The position numbers and the translations under genes are program-made. From Shinisaurus crocodilurus (lineage: Eukaryota; Chordata; Lepidosauria; Squamata; Shinisauridae): DNA of 64,000 nt. The stretch spans positions 211,152,715 to 211,216,714 of the forward strand of contig CM037877.1 in the NCBI GenBank assembly GCA_021292165.1. The letters run 5' to 3'. A model generated the notes under the pieces. It ran no database searches. It saw only the letters and a list, made by a program, of their open reading frames with translations, and was not told where the DNA came from. Below, piece by piece: positions 35,549 through 45,704 of the stretch (within the stretch, counting starts at the first letter, position 1; each line of letters starts with the position of its first letter).

Positions 35549-35884
35549 CAGGGATGGGGAACTTCAGGCCTGAGAGGCAAATCTCTCTGACTAGATGGTC
35601 ACATCCACATCTCCTGGTCCCACTCCCTTTCCCTCAACCACCAATCATGTGGTGGCTTCCCAGCTTTTGTTCAGTTTTTTCCGCATTCTAAAAGGTGGAA
35701 ATGCCTCTCCTAAGACTTAGTTACTGTCAGTAAGAGCTTTAGGCTACAATATGTTGGTACTTTTTGTATTTCTGGCCCCACCCCTCTTTTGCCTTCGGCT
35801 CCTCCCCCTTTGCCTTCTGCCCCAGACACCACAGAAACTGAAATTCAATTTGGCCCTCGGGCTGAAAGAGGTTCTGCATCCCTG
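35549..35884. mobile_element. hAT-type miniature element, family B
   Basis: Ends CAGGGATGGGGAACTTCAGG and AAAGAGGTTCTGCATCCCTG, with duplications atttaaac/atttaagc (7 of 8 match). Inner block is the reverse complement of the copy at 7.99-8.34 kb (CTTTTGCCTTCGGC; GGCCCTCGGGCTGAAAGAGG). Confidence 0.8.
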
Positions 35885-36443
35885 ATTTAAGCAGCATGCC
35901 GCTATTTTAATGAATATCGCTGGAAAAGTGATTTGGTGCTAATTAAAAGATCAATTAAAAAAATTATTGAAGATATAAAATGTTGCCCACCATAAAGGTT
36001 ATAGTGAATGTGTGCTGATCTGTGATAGGAGCAATTCTCTGCTTCCATGCCTAGAGTGGAAGCAGCCAAAGACTACAGAACATAGCAAACAACAGTGGTG
36101 GTGTTTGTCAGAAGAACCTGTCATCTCCTGCTCTCAAGAATATAGAAATATATATCCCTTTGAGTTGTCATTATTTTGGTTATTTCACTGCAAGAAAAAG
36201 CTTGTTTTACACCAACAATAACTCTCTCCTCTAGAAATGTTAGCAGCAATACCCACTGTATTACTGCAAGATTAATGGCCCGATGGTATTTAAACTGAAA
36301 ATAAGCTAGAGGGCAGAAAATGTGAGTTAGCCCACTCCAATCTAATTTATGGCGTGAATGCGATTAACATAGAACCCTGAGAAAATGAATCAATTGTTGA
36401 ATTGTTAGTACATTGAAACAATTGGGAACTGCAGCACAATACA

Positions 36444-36602
36444 GACCTGTGGCTTATGCTGGCTCAGCTTGTCTGAGCGTGGAAAGCTAAGCAGGGTCAT
36501 GCCTGGTTATTACTTGGATGGGAGACCGCACCTCTAGTTTCCTGCATTGAGCAGGGGGTTGGACTCGATAGCCTTGTAGGCTCCTTCCAACTCTATGAAC
36601 TA
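36444..36602 (+). mobile_element. 5S-rRNA-headed SINE with CR1 tail, copy 3
   Basis: Begins GACCTGTGGCTTATGCTGGC, then GAGCGTGGAAAGCTAAGC, GGTTATTACTTGGATGGG and AGACCGC. This copy retains the most 5S-like A-box region (AAGCTAAGCAGGGTC). The CR1-type end is CTCGATAGCCTTGTAGGCTC and CTCTATGAACTATC. Confidence 0.88.
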
Positions 36603-37001
36603 TCAAATTGTTTCCATGTGGGGTGTTCCAGCAAACCGGCTATGCTATGTTCTAGGATACTCCATTCCAAACCCTCTCCCAGTTTTTTGACCCCTTCTTC
36701 CCAGCATTCTGTAGCCACTATGTATGCTCAGATCTCATTGGGCTGTTTTGGGGTTGTTGAGGGTTTTTTTGTTTTTTGCCCCCTTAAGTTTTATTTCCTA
36801 AAGATTTTTGTGTAATTCTGCAAACCTTGGGGGTCCCAACTTTTCAAACCCCTTTGCAAAAGGATGTGAAATTGTTGGCAAGGGCCTAATAATTATGAAG
36901 AAATCTAACCATCTCTAGAAAAGACCCTATACAATTTCTAGAAAAGGGGGGATGCTGTGGGAAAGAAGAAATGTTTTCTTGTTGCTCATAGTCTATGTGC
37001 T

Positions 37002-38066
37002 TCGAATTTTCATAAGGATAGTCCAGAGAGCTGTTCGGTCTACAGTATCAAAGGCCTTAGCCAGATCAATAAATGCCATATAAAGGGGTTGATTTTGCTC
37101 CCGGCATTTTTCTTGGAGCTGACGTCCAGTAAAAATCATGTCTACTGTCCCTCTAGAGGGGCGGAAACCATATTGAGTTTCAGGGAGGATCTCTTCTGAA
37201 ATAGATAGAAGACGGTTTGCGAGAATCCTAGCAAATATTTTACCTGCGGTAGCTAAGAGAGAAATGCCCCGATAGTTTCCACAGTCTGTTCTATCACCCT
37301 TCTTAAAGAGGGTGATAATTATGGCATCCCTACACTGGCTTATGAAGCCATTGTATTACCAACTTTATTGTACGCCTGTGAAACATGGACTATCTAAAAA
37401 CGTCACTTCCACCTCCTTGAAAGGTTTCATCAACGATGCCTCCGGAAAATCCTGCGAATTACTTGGGAAGATAGGCGAACAAATGTCAGTGTACTAGAAG
37501 AAGAAAAGACTACTAGCGTTGAAGAAATGATCCTTCAACGCCAACTTCAGTGGACCGGTCATGTTGTCCGAATGCCTGACTGCCGTCTCCCAAAGCAGTT
37601 ACTTTATTCCCAACTCAAGGATGGAAAGCGGAATATCGGTGGTCAATATAAGAGGTTTAAAGATGTTCATAAGGCTAATCTAAAAAAATGCAATATAAAC
37701 ATCGAAAACTGGGAAGCTCTGGCCCATGAACGATCTAACTGGAGGTTGGCCTTTCACAAAGGTTCTATGGACTTTGAAGAAGTCCGAGTGCAAGGTGAAA
37801 GGGAGAAACTTGCTAAGCGAAAAGCACATCAAATGAATCCTTTACAGGACCATCTTCCATCTGGTAACCTGTGTCCTCACTGTGGGAAGCTGTGTGGATC
37901 TAGAATTGGCCTCCACAGTCACTTACGGACCCATCGCTAGAGTCTACACAATTTTCTTTAAAATTTCCTCCTTTTAAAATCTCCTTTTTGTAAATTTTGA
38001 TCCTGGAAGACAATCTTACTTGGTCACGAGTGATCGCCCGATGATGATGATGATGATGATGATGAT
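37002..38066 (+). pseudogene. 5'-inverted LINE (RT fragment and C-terminal zinc finger)
   Basis: Bases 37,002-37,340 encode, on the minus strand, RT motifs IIITLFKKGDRTDCGNYRGI, ETQYGFRPSRGTVDM and MAFIDLAKAFDTVDRTALW. From 37,341 the plus strand encodes AIVLPTLLYACETWT, RFHQRCLRKILRITWEDRR, LQWTGHVVRMPDCRLPKQL and a C2H2 end CPHCGKLCGSRIGLHSHL, stopping at 37,940. The YADD-containing middle is missing. A GAT-repeat tail ends at 38,066. Perfect 10-bp duplications, tctatgtgct, flank it (36992-37001 and 38067-38076), which fits twin priming. The clade is not certain. Confidence 0.85.
38039..38066 (+). repeat. (GAT)n tail of the LINE
   Basis: About nine perfect GAT units that close the LINE at 37,002-38,066 and end directly at its right target duplication. 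Confidence 0.9.
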
Positions 38067-38997
38067 TCTATGTGCTACTAGCATACATATACTCGAAGGA
38101 ATTCTGCTTTTACAGTCTACTTCATTTTATCACTTTTATAAAGCCACACAAGTAACTCATTAAAGTGGACTTTGCTGCAATAGCCTCAACCAACATATCT
38201 AGCAGGATAAAGTCAATTTTCAAATGTCCCAAGTAGTGACCTTTAGAGATGACAAGATCTGATTTTATTCAAGCCCTGTCTTTAAGGCTGATCCATTAAA
38301 AGCTTGAGGGAGAACCAGAGCATCCAGGATGTAAATCAACACAGTTTTTTTTTTTTTTGTCAGAGAGAAGACACTTAGAAGAAGCTAGTAAGATCGTGCT
38401 GGGTGAAAAATAGTGGGGTTTTATCCTGCTTTCCCCCTAGGAATGTTTTGTTTTGATGGGGGGGGGGAAATTCAGCTCTCATGAAACCTCAGGTACAGAG
38501 ATATCAGTGGGATAAAGAACTGTTCCACAGTGATCTAAGGACCATGTTCAAGCAGCAATCACACAGACAACGGTCCTCCTTTATTGCCTTAATAGAAAAC
38601 GCCCCTGTTGTTTCAAGCTTTAGTAGTTATCACATCCAGATAAAGCTACAGTGCAAATACACAGAGAATGGTTAAGAAGTCTGTAAGAATCACAGTGTAA
38701 TAGTACAGTCTTATACCCATTTTCTTTTACTATAGGCTTCGCTGAATCACATTTTATGCCAGAAATATTACGGAAGAGTATTCTTATATTCCACTATATA
38801 GTTCAGGCCCTTAAACCTGGCATGTTAACATCCCTGAGGAACAAAGCATTAAAAAATATTTCAGTTTCATTCTCTGGGTATACAACCTGTATATTAGCAC
38901 CTTTTATTTTTTTTAAAGGAGAAGTATCTAAATCAGTTCCTCCTTTTTGGCAATTTCATAATCAAGTTTCTAGTGACAAGTTTTAATGAATGGGGAA

Positions 38998-39279
38998 GCA
39001 ATGACAGACTGGGTTCGCATGACATGCTAAGCCATGGTGGCTTATAAGCCACGGTGGGTTAGCATGTTGTGTGAACTCACCATGGTTTTGTCAGGGTGGC
39101 TTAAGTTTGTGTTATAAGCCACCCTGACAACCCATGGCTTGTTATTTATTTATTTATTACATTTAAACCCCGCCTTTTTTCCAATGTGTGCAATAGTCTG
39201 TTGGGCACATCAGGGGTAGGGTGGCTTATAAGCCACTAGCTTGTGTAGTGGCTTATCATGTTGTGCGTACCGGCCCAAT
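38998..39279. mobile_element. Foldback element with a SINE fragment inside
   Basis: Left end ACTGGGTTCGCATGACATGC and right end CATGTTGTGCGTACCGGCCC are inverted. Two inner pairs (GGTGGCTTATAAGCCACGG; CAGGGTGGCTTAAG with AAGCCACCCTG) make a multi-stem structure. A 3' Sauria SINE fragment lies at 39142-39182. Confidence 0.65.
39142..39182 (-). mobile_element. Sauria-type SINE, 3' fragment
   Basis: Only the tail is left in reverse complement: GGCGGGGTTTAAATG then AATAAATAAATAAATAA. It lies inside a foldback element. Confidence 0.6.
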
Positions 39280-39599
39280 GTAAATAAACCATGAAAAGCA
39301 ACACTAAGAACATAACTGCCACAGCATTTCCCCCAGTAATTATAATAGAGTTATAACAGCTAAACACAAGAGTAGCAGCAAAGACACAAAGTCTCTGGCT
39401 GCTACCAGCATTCAAATTAAGCTTGGATGTCATATTTGTCTGTCAAGTGTACTTCCACTGAAGGAAGGAAGAACTGACAAGACATTCAGAAAACAAGCCC
39501 CTTTCTTTAAAAAAAAAAGGGGGGGGTGAAGGTGGAGAGCCTTGTAAATCAGGCTGTAGGTATAAACTACAGGCAGGAAGCCTCCTCTCCTTGGCCTAG

Positions 39600-39800
39600 T
39601 GGCAATTAGGCTTAGAAAAAAAGAGGCCCTATTTGCATGAATGGAGTATTTTTGTGTAAGCCTAATTGTTACTGGGGGGGGGGCAGCTGGAGAGGGAAGG
39701 GTTAAGCATCTCCTTCCTGCATGCTGCTACCCTGTTGAAAATCCCCTCTGGTGGCAATTAGGCTTAGGAAAAAAGGTCCCATTTGCATGAATGGGAGCTT
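39600..39800. repeat. Inverted and direct repeat around GGCAATTAGGCTTAG
   Basis: GTGGCAATTAGGCTTAGAAAA occurs at about 39600, and nearly the same at about 39751. Between them GTGTAAGCCTAATTGTTACT is the inverted partner. ATTTGCATGAATGG follows in both direct copies. It looks like a small palindromic element followed by a second half copy. Confidence 0.55.
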
Positions 39801-39807
39801 TTCATTT

Positions 39808-40704
39808 CTTTTTTTAATTTAAATGTTTTATTATTTTCCAAAAGAAAAAATACACATAGAAAGCAAAGCAAAACATATTAGCATTACATAATCCCTCCCC
39901 AATGCCTCTCCCAATTTGTTCAATTTCAAATTTTTCATCTTCCATCTTTTATTTTCAATTTCTATTCCAGTGTAATATGTTGATTTAGCCTATTTCATTC
40001 CTGTATAATCTTCTTTTCATGAGTCCCACAGATTTCTATAAGCTTCTACCAAGGTTCTACTATTCGATTCTTTTTTCATATAGCCTATATATTTTCACGA
40101 GTCCTTCCTAAAAGTATTTTTTCTTTATTCCTCTATGCACTCTTAACTTCTGTGTCAACTTTTCATTTTTGCTATGTCCCAGATTTTCTTTTTCCACATA
40201 GGTATTGTCAACATCCTGGCATTCTTCCAATTATTTGCTATTAAATGCCTCGCAGCTGTCAACAGACAACCAATTAATTTTTTTCTCTTATCTTTCTATT
40301 TTCTTTCAAAAACATATTCAATAAAGCTAACTCTGATGGTTTACAAATCTCTTGATCGCTATTTTTTTTCTATTTCTTGAAATATCTTGTCCCAAAACTT
40401 GCTTACCTTCCTATATTCCCACCACATATGCATTTGAGTTCCATTAATTTCACATCCTCTCCAACACAAAGGTGATAGATTCTTATTCATTTTTGCTAAC
40501 TTCACCGGTGTCAGGTACCACTTCTGAACCAATTTCAGTGCACCTTCTTTTATTTTAGTAGATCTTGTTTGAAAAGGAAATCTATCAAAAATTACTTCCC
40601 ATTCTTCTTCCTCTAGCTCCTCTTCAATATCTCTTTCCCATATAAGTTTTGGTGAGTTAAAAAAAATATGAATCCAGTGAATTAAATCTCTCAAAAAATA
40701 TGGC
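39808..40704 (-). pseudogene. L1 LINE ORF2 C-terminal fragment with 3' UTR
   Basis: On the minus strand there is a 115-residue open stretch with LALV-type KWYLTPVKLAKMNKN, LCWRGCEINGTQMHMWWE and FWDKIFQEIEKK. The C-rich and HMWW motifs mark the end of L1 ORF2. Past a few frame breaks it continues with LLAIKCWKNA-like sequence toward a T-rich end near 39,815. It is 5' truncated and lies 3' of PM20D1. Confidence 0.8.
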
Positions 40705-41039
40705 AAATCATAAGGCTGATATTACAGTAATATGATTCATACCAGATTTTAAACAATCAAAATATCAGTTTGAGGAATAAAAGCAGCTAACCAGTATCCA
40801 ATATATCATGTACCATCAGAACCACAAACTAGGATTATTATATTTTACACAGCCAAGTGTAAAAACAACAACAATATTATATAAAACCAGGAGCTGTTCT
40901 GTTCCCATCTTGAGTTACCATAAAATGGCCTGTGTTTCAGAAAGGAATCCTTCAAAGAATCTTTTGAGACAACTCATTTCTGAAAAACATAGCCAGAAGT
41001 AGTGTCAAGACATATGAGTCCCTGAAAGCCAAGCTAAGG

Positions 41040-41365
41040 GTAGCAGTCCTTGTGTGTAAGAGCTGGGCTGCTGTCAAAGGGCAAGGGGCATTTAAAGAAT
41101 AGCAGACTGGAGGGTAGAACTGAACCCTACCCCCACTTTTCCTCCCCAGACTACTTTATCCTGATTGTTTATCTCCTAGTCATGCTCTGGAACTAGAAGT
41201 AAATGAAGCAAACCCTCCTGGGAGAAGCCGTTGGGGAAGGAAAATGTGGGGCAAGGGGAGGGTTCAGTTCCCACTTCCTGCTTGCCTATGCACAGCTTTA
41301 AAACTCCTCTCCCAACTTTATATGAATTTGACAAAACCCAAGTCAGGTTGGGCCTCTGTACCATT
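41040..41365. repeat. Possible foldback element
   Basis: GAACTGAACCCTACCCCCAC at about 41117 is matched in reverse complement by GGGAGGGTTCAGTTCCC at about 41260, with CTTTTCCTCCCC/GGAAGGAAAATG beyond. Ends not defined. Confidence 0.4.
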
Positions 41366-42020
41366 TGGTTTGCCCCTGAGGTAAATTACTTGTGACTTTT
41401 TTTTGTGGGTGTGGTAGAAATAGTTCTGCCAATGCTAGGGATGTTTATATCTATTAAACAGTTAACAACAACATGTACCAAAAACAGAAACTAAAACAAT
41501 CAAAAATATAAGTACAAGGGTGGGGGGGGAATCTGATTGGCAGAGATAAAAAATAATTTGTTGGACTTCTACAGGTTTAGAAATACACAACCAAATATCC
41601 AAAATGGTAGCTCAATCTTCTGGTGATTAATACTGAAAGGTTGGTATCACTACCAACTGTCTCTTATCTTCAGTTTAGGACACAACGGGAATAGCCCCAT
41701 TATAGTTTGGAAGACCCACTTCTATGTGGAGAGCTGTCCTTTATACCACTGTGCTACTTGGTCAGCATTAAGATTTTCAGGGGTCCAATTGCATAGCATT
41801 AAGCTTAATACCTTTGTTTTGGTACAAAGAGATTTGTTCAACTTTAGTTTTTAGTATGTTTCACAATCACTTGCAGTGCAACACATTAGTTTCATTACTT
41901 TAAATCTGTATGTTAGTCATAATTCGTAGTAACTCAGTTCTGGACAGAGGGCAACATAGAATACAGCTGCTTTGTGTACTTCTGATTCCTAACAACACCC
42001 ACAAGCCTTTCTACTTGTTT

Positions 42021-42150
42021 TCATAACTCGTGAAGGTTTGTATGTGGCTCTGTGGGTTGGTTTAAATCAGAGTTTTGAATCAGCTGGAAGAGAAATTCCA
42101 CTTGCTTTTCATAACCTTCAATAGAGATCCTTTCATTCAACCCATGGAAC
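42021..42150 (-). CDS. PM20D1: PM20D1 last coding exon with stop
   Basis: This 130-nt coding part follows acceptor TTTTAATCAG. The first G completes arginine, then FHGLNERISIEGYEKQVEFL, FQLIQNSDLNQ and a terminal NLHEL before TGA (42023-42021). The human C-terminus has the same pattern: HGVNEKIS..YE.QV.F.F.LIQN.D and ends HLHKL. The intact end argues against long-standing decay of the gene. Confidence 0.95.
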
Positions 42151-42234
42151 CTGATTAAAAGAAAAAGAAGCAGCTATTTTCATTCCAGTCTGCATCAGTA
42201 ACCTTAGAAATATATGCAGCACAGTCTAATGGTT

Positions 42235-42352
42235 GGATCCAGACTTAATGCTACTTAAGAGTTGACTCACTGAAGTCAATGGTCATGCCCAAATTAAGTC
42301 ATATTGATTTCAATGGGTTTACTCCAAGTATGACTAAGTTGCGATCCAACCC
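42235..42352. repeat. Palindromic short interspersed repeat
   Basis: GTTGGATCCAGACTTAATGC at left is matched inverted by ACTAAGTTGCGATCCAACC at right, with TGACTCACTGAAGTCAATGG and TTGATTTCAATGGG between. It lies just upstream of the last PM20D1 exon in the intron. Confidence 0.6.
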
Positions 42353-42635
42353 CATGCTTCTAATTATGAAGTCTACAAGGATGCAGCCATCCTTCTTAGG
42401 AGGATGCATATTGAAGTCATCTACATTTAAGCCTAAAAGGACACCAAATCTATTCCTGCAGTTAATGCCCCAACCTCCTTTTGGACATTAGAAATGAGAA
42501 ATTAGGATCAGGAATTACACCTGCTTTTCCTCCAACAGTTTTGAAGAGCATGCACTACACTACAAATGTCAATCAACCAATTTCAGCTGTTTAACTGACA
42601 TGGGAGCCCTATGAATTGTAATTTATTTAATTAAA

Positions 42636-42871
42636 ATTTATTTATTTATTATATTTATACCCCACCTTTTTTCTTGCAAGGTACCCAAGGCGGCTTACAT
42701 AATCCTCCTCCTCCTCTCCATTTTATCCTCACAACAACCCTGTGAGGTAGGTTCAGATGAGAGTCAGTGACTGGCCCAAAGTCACCCAGTGAGTTTCATG
42801 GCCAAGTGGGGACTAGAACCTGGATCTCCTGAGTCCCAGTCCAACACTCTCACCACTACACCACACTGGCT
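42636..42871 (-). mobile_element. Sauria-type SINE (full length)
   Basis: Same order as 4.9 kb in reverse complement: AGCCAGTGTGGTGTAGTGGT head, GGTTCTAGTCCCCACTTGG B box, CACTGGGTGACTTTGGGCC body, then a GGTGGGGTATAAATATAATA tail. Confidence 0.87.
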
Positions 42872-42899
42872 ATATATCTTATATCTTGCCTTCTAACTA

Positions 42900-43200
42900 A
42901 AAAGTGCTGAAGACAGCTAACAAAATCAATTTTAAAAAATCTACAAAGCAGCAAACAATAAAATGCAAATCCAAAATCAAGAAATATAAAGCAGCAACAG
43001 CTTCCTAAAGCCATGTATTCCCCTCCTTCAAAAACATGCTTTGTTTTCATGCCATCTAAAAGAAAAGAGAGGGGGGCCAGAAGGATTTTCTGCAGAGGGA
43101 ATTTCAAAGTCTAGGTGCCACTACAAAAAACATCCAGTTCCTGGTTGCCGCCCATCTCACTTTTGACATTAATTCTATGAAGTGGGGGCGAGAGATCTCC
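42900..43200. repeat. Interspersed repeat shared with 6.8 kb
   Basis: GCAGAGGGAATTTCAAAGTC, GTGCCACTACAAAAAACATCC, and CCTGGTTGCCGCCCATCTCAC align with GAGGGCATTCCATAACCTGG, GTGCCCCCACTGAG, and CTTCCTGGTAGCC at 6.86 kb. Probably the same LINE relic. Confidence 0.5.
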
Positions 43201-43538
43201 AATAAATACAGATAAACTTAGTTCATTTCCTTTTACTGTATGTGTATGAAGTGTGGCTGAAGTGAACTAACCACATGTCAAACTTGTGTGAGATTAGAAT
43301 AACGGTGTTTTGTTGCTTTACAATTGGCTTATCTGAGTTTCTACATATTAATAAAAGGTTCCTTGGTGGTCAGTTCTACCTGGGGAAACTGAGAAAGAAA
43401 ATCCCAATAGATTGGGGCATACATTTCAGAATGAATGAATAAATAAAAGGGAAAAAATGTTGCCTCTTGTCTAGGAAACACTCATGTTCCTCATCTGGTG
43501 TTTCCACCAGGAGGTAATTGTCAAGTGGAATACAGTAC

Positions 43539-43639
43539 CTTGGCAAATCATTGGGTTTAAAGATCACTGGGTTAAATCGATAAATGGCATTTGTGAGACT
43601 GCCGTAGTGTCTGCTGTCAGTGTTTCCAACTACAAATGC
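43539..43639 (-). CDS. PM20D1: PM20D1 exon i (GNTDSRHY; acceptor ambiguous)
   Basis: The donor CCAAG|GTACTG is clear and leaves AG, completed by the last exon to arginine. The open reading is AFVVGNTDSRHYGSL then NAIYRFNPVIFKPNDLPR. The histidine of NTDSRHY is the C-terminal zinc ligand of the family. The best acceptor is TTCTTCTCTAG before 43639 (101 nt), but the one-base carry from the previous exon then shifts the frame and soon meets a stop. An AG at 43631-43630 gives a 91-nt exon starting at 43629 and restores APVGNTDS. Either the inner acceptor is used, or the sequence has a one-base indel or error here. Confidence 0.85.
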
Positions 43640-43721
43640 CTAGAGAAGAAATAATCGGTATTAAAGGAATCAAATTGATAATATTAATGTCAGTGCTACA
43701 TCAAAAGACCACAGACTAGAG

Positions 43722-43864
43722 CAGCCTTCCCCAACGGTACCCTCCTGATGTGTTTAACTACAATTCCCATCATCTCCAGCCAGCACAACCAATTACCATG
43801 CTGGCTAAGGATTATGGGATTTGTAGTCCAACACATCTGGGGGGCACCAGGTTGGGAAAGGCTG
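43722..43864. mobile_element. hAT-type miniature element, family A
   Basis: CAGCCTTCCCCAACGGTACC and AGGTTGGGAAAGGCTG ends; duplications gactagag/aactagag (7 of 8 match). The arms carry ACTACAATTCCCATC and its partner. It lies just past the acceptor of the penultimate PM20D1 exon. Confidence 0.82.
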
Positions 43865-43974
43865 AACTAGAGGAATTAGATCTTTAGCTTTCTTTCACTT
43901 GTACTGAGAGCTACATGCCTACATTTCCTTAGAAGCTTGGAAAATTCTCCCCTGCACTTATTGGAGATGCTAAT

Positions 43975-44188
43975 TAAAAATTTCCTGACTGTCAGAGCAA
44001 TAAGACAATGGAATCAACTACCTAGGGAGGTTGTGGGCTCTCCCACTCTGGAGGCATTCAAGGTGCAGCTGGACAGACATCTGTCAGAGATGCTTTGACC
44101 TAGATTCCTGCATTGAGCAGGGGGTTGGACTCGATGGCCTTGTAGGCCCCTTCCAACTCTACTTTCTATGATTCTATGATTCTATGAT
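43975..44188 (+). mobile_element. CR1 LINE 3' end
   Basis: The plus strand reads FLTVRAIRQWNQLPREVVGS and LEAFKVQLDRHLSEML then a stop, followed by TTGAGCAGGGGGTTGGACTC, ATGGCCTTGTAGGCCCCTTC and three ATTCTATG-type units. It gives a reference for the tail found in the 5S-headed SINE. Confidence 0.88.
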
Positions 44189-44341
44189 CTCATGTGTCAG
44201 TAGAATTGTGTCCATTGTCTTGTTTAAATATTAAGGCTTTACTCAGTAAGCCATTTCAAATAAGACTGAAGGCACATAGATTGGAACAGTCTAAAGTTAC
44301 AAGGCACAATCCAACAGCAGAGGTGGTCTAAATAAAAAGTA

Positions 44342-44590
44342 CAGTAATACCTTGGATTGCAAGTAACTTGGTTTGAGAGCGTTTTGCAAGAGAAGCAAAT
44401 TTTTAAATATTTATTTAAAATTTTTGACTTGATATACAAGCGACGTCTTGCAATACAAGTATTGTAGTACAGCTTAAATTAAAAATCTCTGTACAAATTT
44501 TTTTGGGGGAATTTCGTTTTGATATAAGAGTGCTTTGGATTACAAGCACGTTTCCGGAACGAATTATGCTCTCAATCCAAGGCATGACTG
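44342..44590. mobile_element. Tigger/pogo-like miniature element (TA duplication)
   Basis: It starts CAGTAATACCTTGGATTGC and ends in the inverse of CAGTCATGCCTTGGATTG, between TA dinucleotides (44340-44341 and 44591-44592). Inner GTTTCCGGAACGAATTATG matches the style of pogo-family ends. No transposase frame. Confidence 0.78.
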
Positions 44591-44796
44591 TAAAGATATA
44601 GCCTTCTATCAGCAATGCAAAAGCCTGAAACACTTCATGTATGAACTGAGAGATTAAACTCAAGGGCACTGTTTGCCAGTTTCCTGGGTTGTTTTTGTGT
44701 GTGTGTGTTTTACTACCAGCATTAAAAGCTCCCAAACATCTTAGGTAAGAAAGAGGGAACAGAAGAGGAAAAACAACTGTTTCCAGTCATTAACAG

Positions 44797-44819
44797 CGTG
44801 TGTGTGTGTGTGCGTGTGT
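44797..44819 (+). repeat. (TG)n microsatellite
   Basis: CGTGTGTGTGTGTGTGCGTG with one interruption, followed by a short CACACGCACACA, so the two form an inverted pair. Confidence 0.85.
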
Positions 44820-44943
44820 CTGCACACGCACACATGTTGGGGAAGGAGGGGAGAAAGAGAACATGCAGAAAATGGAAATGAAGTGGGGTTTGGTGGGTGG
44901 AAACAGAAGAGGAAAACAATAATAATCATGCATTTGCCACTAC

Positions 44944-45112
44944 CTGGAGCTACACTGCCAACATCTGGGAAAACATCCAGGATGGTCTGGCGGAAAACCT
45001 GTACTCCGAAGGTCTGGTCGTCCCAGGGGCTAACTGGGAGTGGATCAAAGGCACTCACCATTTCTATCTTCACTCTCTTATCATCAATTGTTTTGTCTAC
45101 TATTTCCAGGAC
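44944..45112 (-). CDS. PM20D1: PM20D1 exon h (AFDPLPVSP segment)
   Basis: This 169-nt exon has acceptor GTTCTTAG and donor CTCCAG|GTAGTG. It begins VLEIVDKTIDDKRVKIEM, then VSAFDPLPVSPWDDQTFG, then FRQTILDVFPDVGSVAP. The SAFDPLPVSP..D motif is diagnostic of PM20D1. It enters in phase 0 and leaves one base (G). That one-base carry does not fit an acceptor at 43639 but does fit one at 43629. Confidence 0.93.
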
Positions 45113-45559
45113 CTAAGAACACACCCAAAGGAACAAAGGAACTAAAGCAGCAAGATGGTTTCCATTATGATATTAGCACAGGTTCCAGACTCTATGTCAA
45201 CTCTGCAAACCAGCTACAGCTCACTAAATAAAGATACACAGGACAGGAGCCTTTGATGGGCCTCACAGGGAAGTTTGTTTTCCTGTTACACAACGGGATT
45301 AGTAGCATTACAGGTTAATGTTCTTGCCAGGCGATCAGTTTTGGGTCACTGCCTCAAAAGACCTTCCCTTACACCCCTTCAACACAGATACATTCCCAAT
45401 GTACAAATCATTCAGAGGTGTTAAATACAGAAAGGTATGCCAAATAAAAAATCAATCCAGTTGTTAAGTTGCAATTGTTTAGAACAGAAAACCAGCTGTT
45501 CTACTAATTCCATTTGTCATCTTGGTTTCTTGGTCTATCAACTCAAGTTATATATCTGT

Positions 45560-45586
45560 AAGAGAGAGAGAGAGAGAGAGAGAGAG
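45560..45586 (+). repeat. (AG)n microsatellite
   Basis: About 13 AG units in a PM20D1 intron. Confidence 0.9.
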
Positions 45587-45665
45587 CAACTGCCCCTTAA
45601 TAGACCTCCCCTACCACAAACACATGGGAGAAAGAGAGATACAGCACATCAGACTTGCCCAGCAC

Positions 45666-45668
<3 letters not shown>

Positions 45669-45700
<32 letters not shown>
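45669..45700 (+). repeat. (AC)n microsatellite
   Basis: About 16 AC units, 80 bp from the (AG)n repeat. Confidence 0.92.

Positions 45701-45704
<4 letters not shown>

Larger units (their letters stand above)
18130..42020. other. Intergenic region between SLC41A1 promoter and PM20D1 3' end
   Basis: About 24 kb with no supported gene. Named repeats are listed separately. Stretches in which I see nothing identifiable include 20,740-22,330, 22,700-23,750, 24,110-24,900, 25,280-25,940, 26,350-27,340, 27,550-28,080, 28,600-30,210, 30,760-31,700, 31,890-32,620, 33,550-33,980, 34,150-35,540, 35,890-36,440, 38,080-38,990 and 41,370-42,020. Confidence 0.65.
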
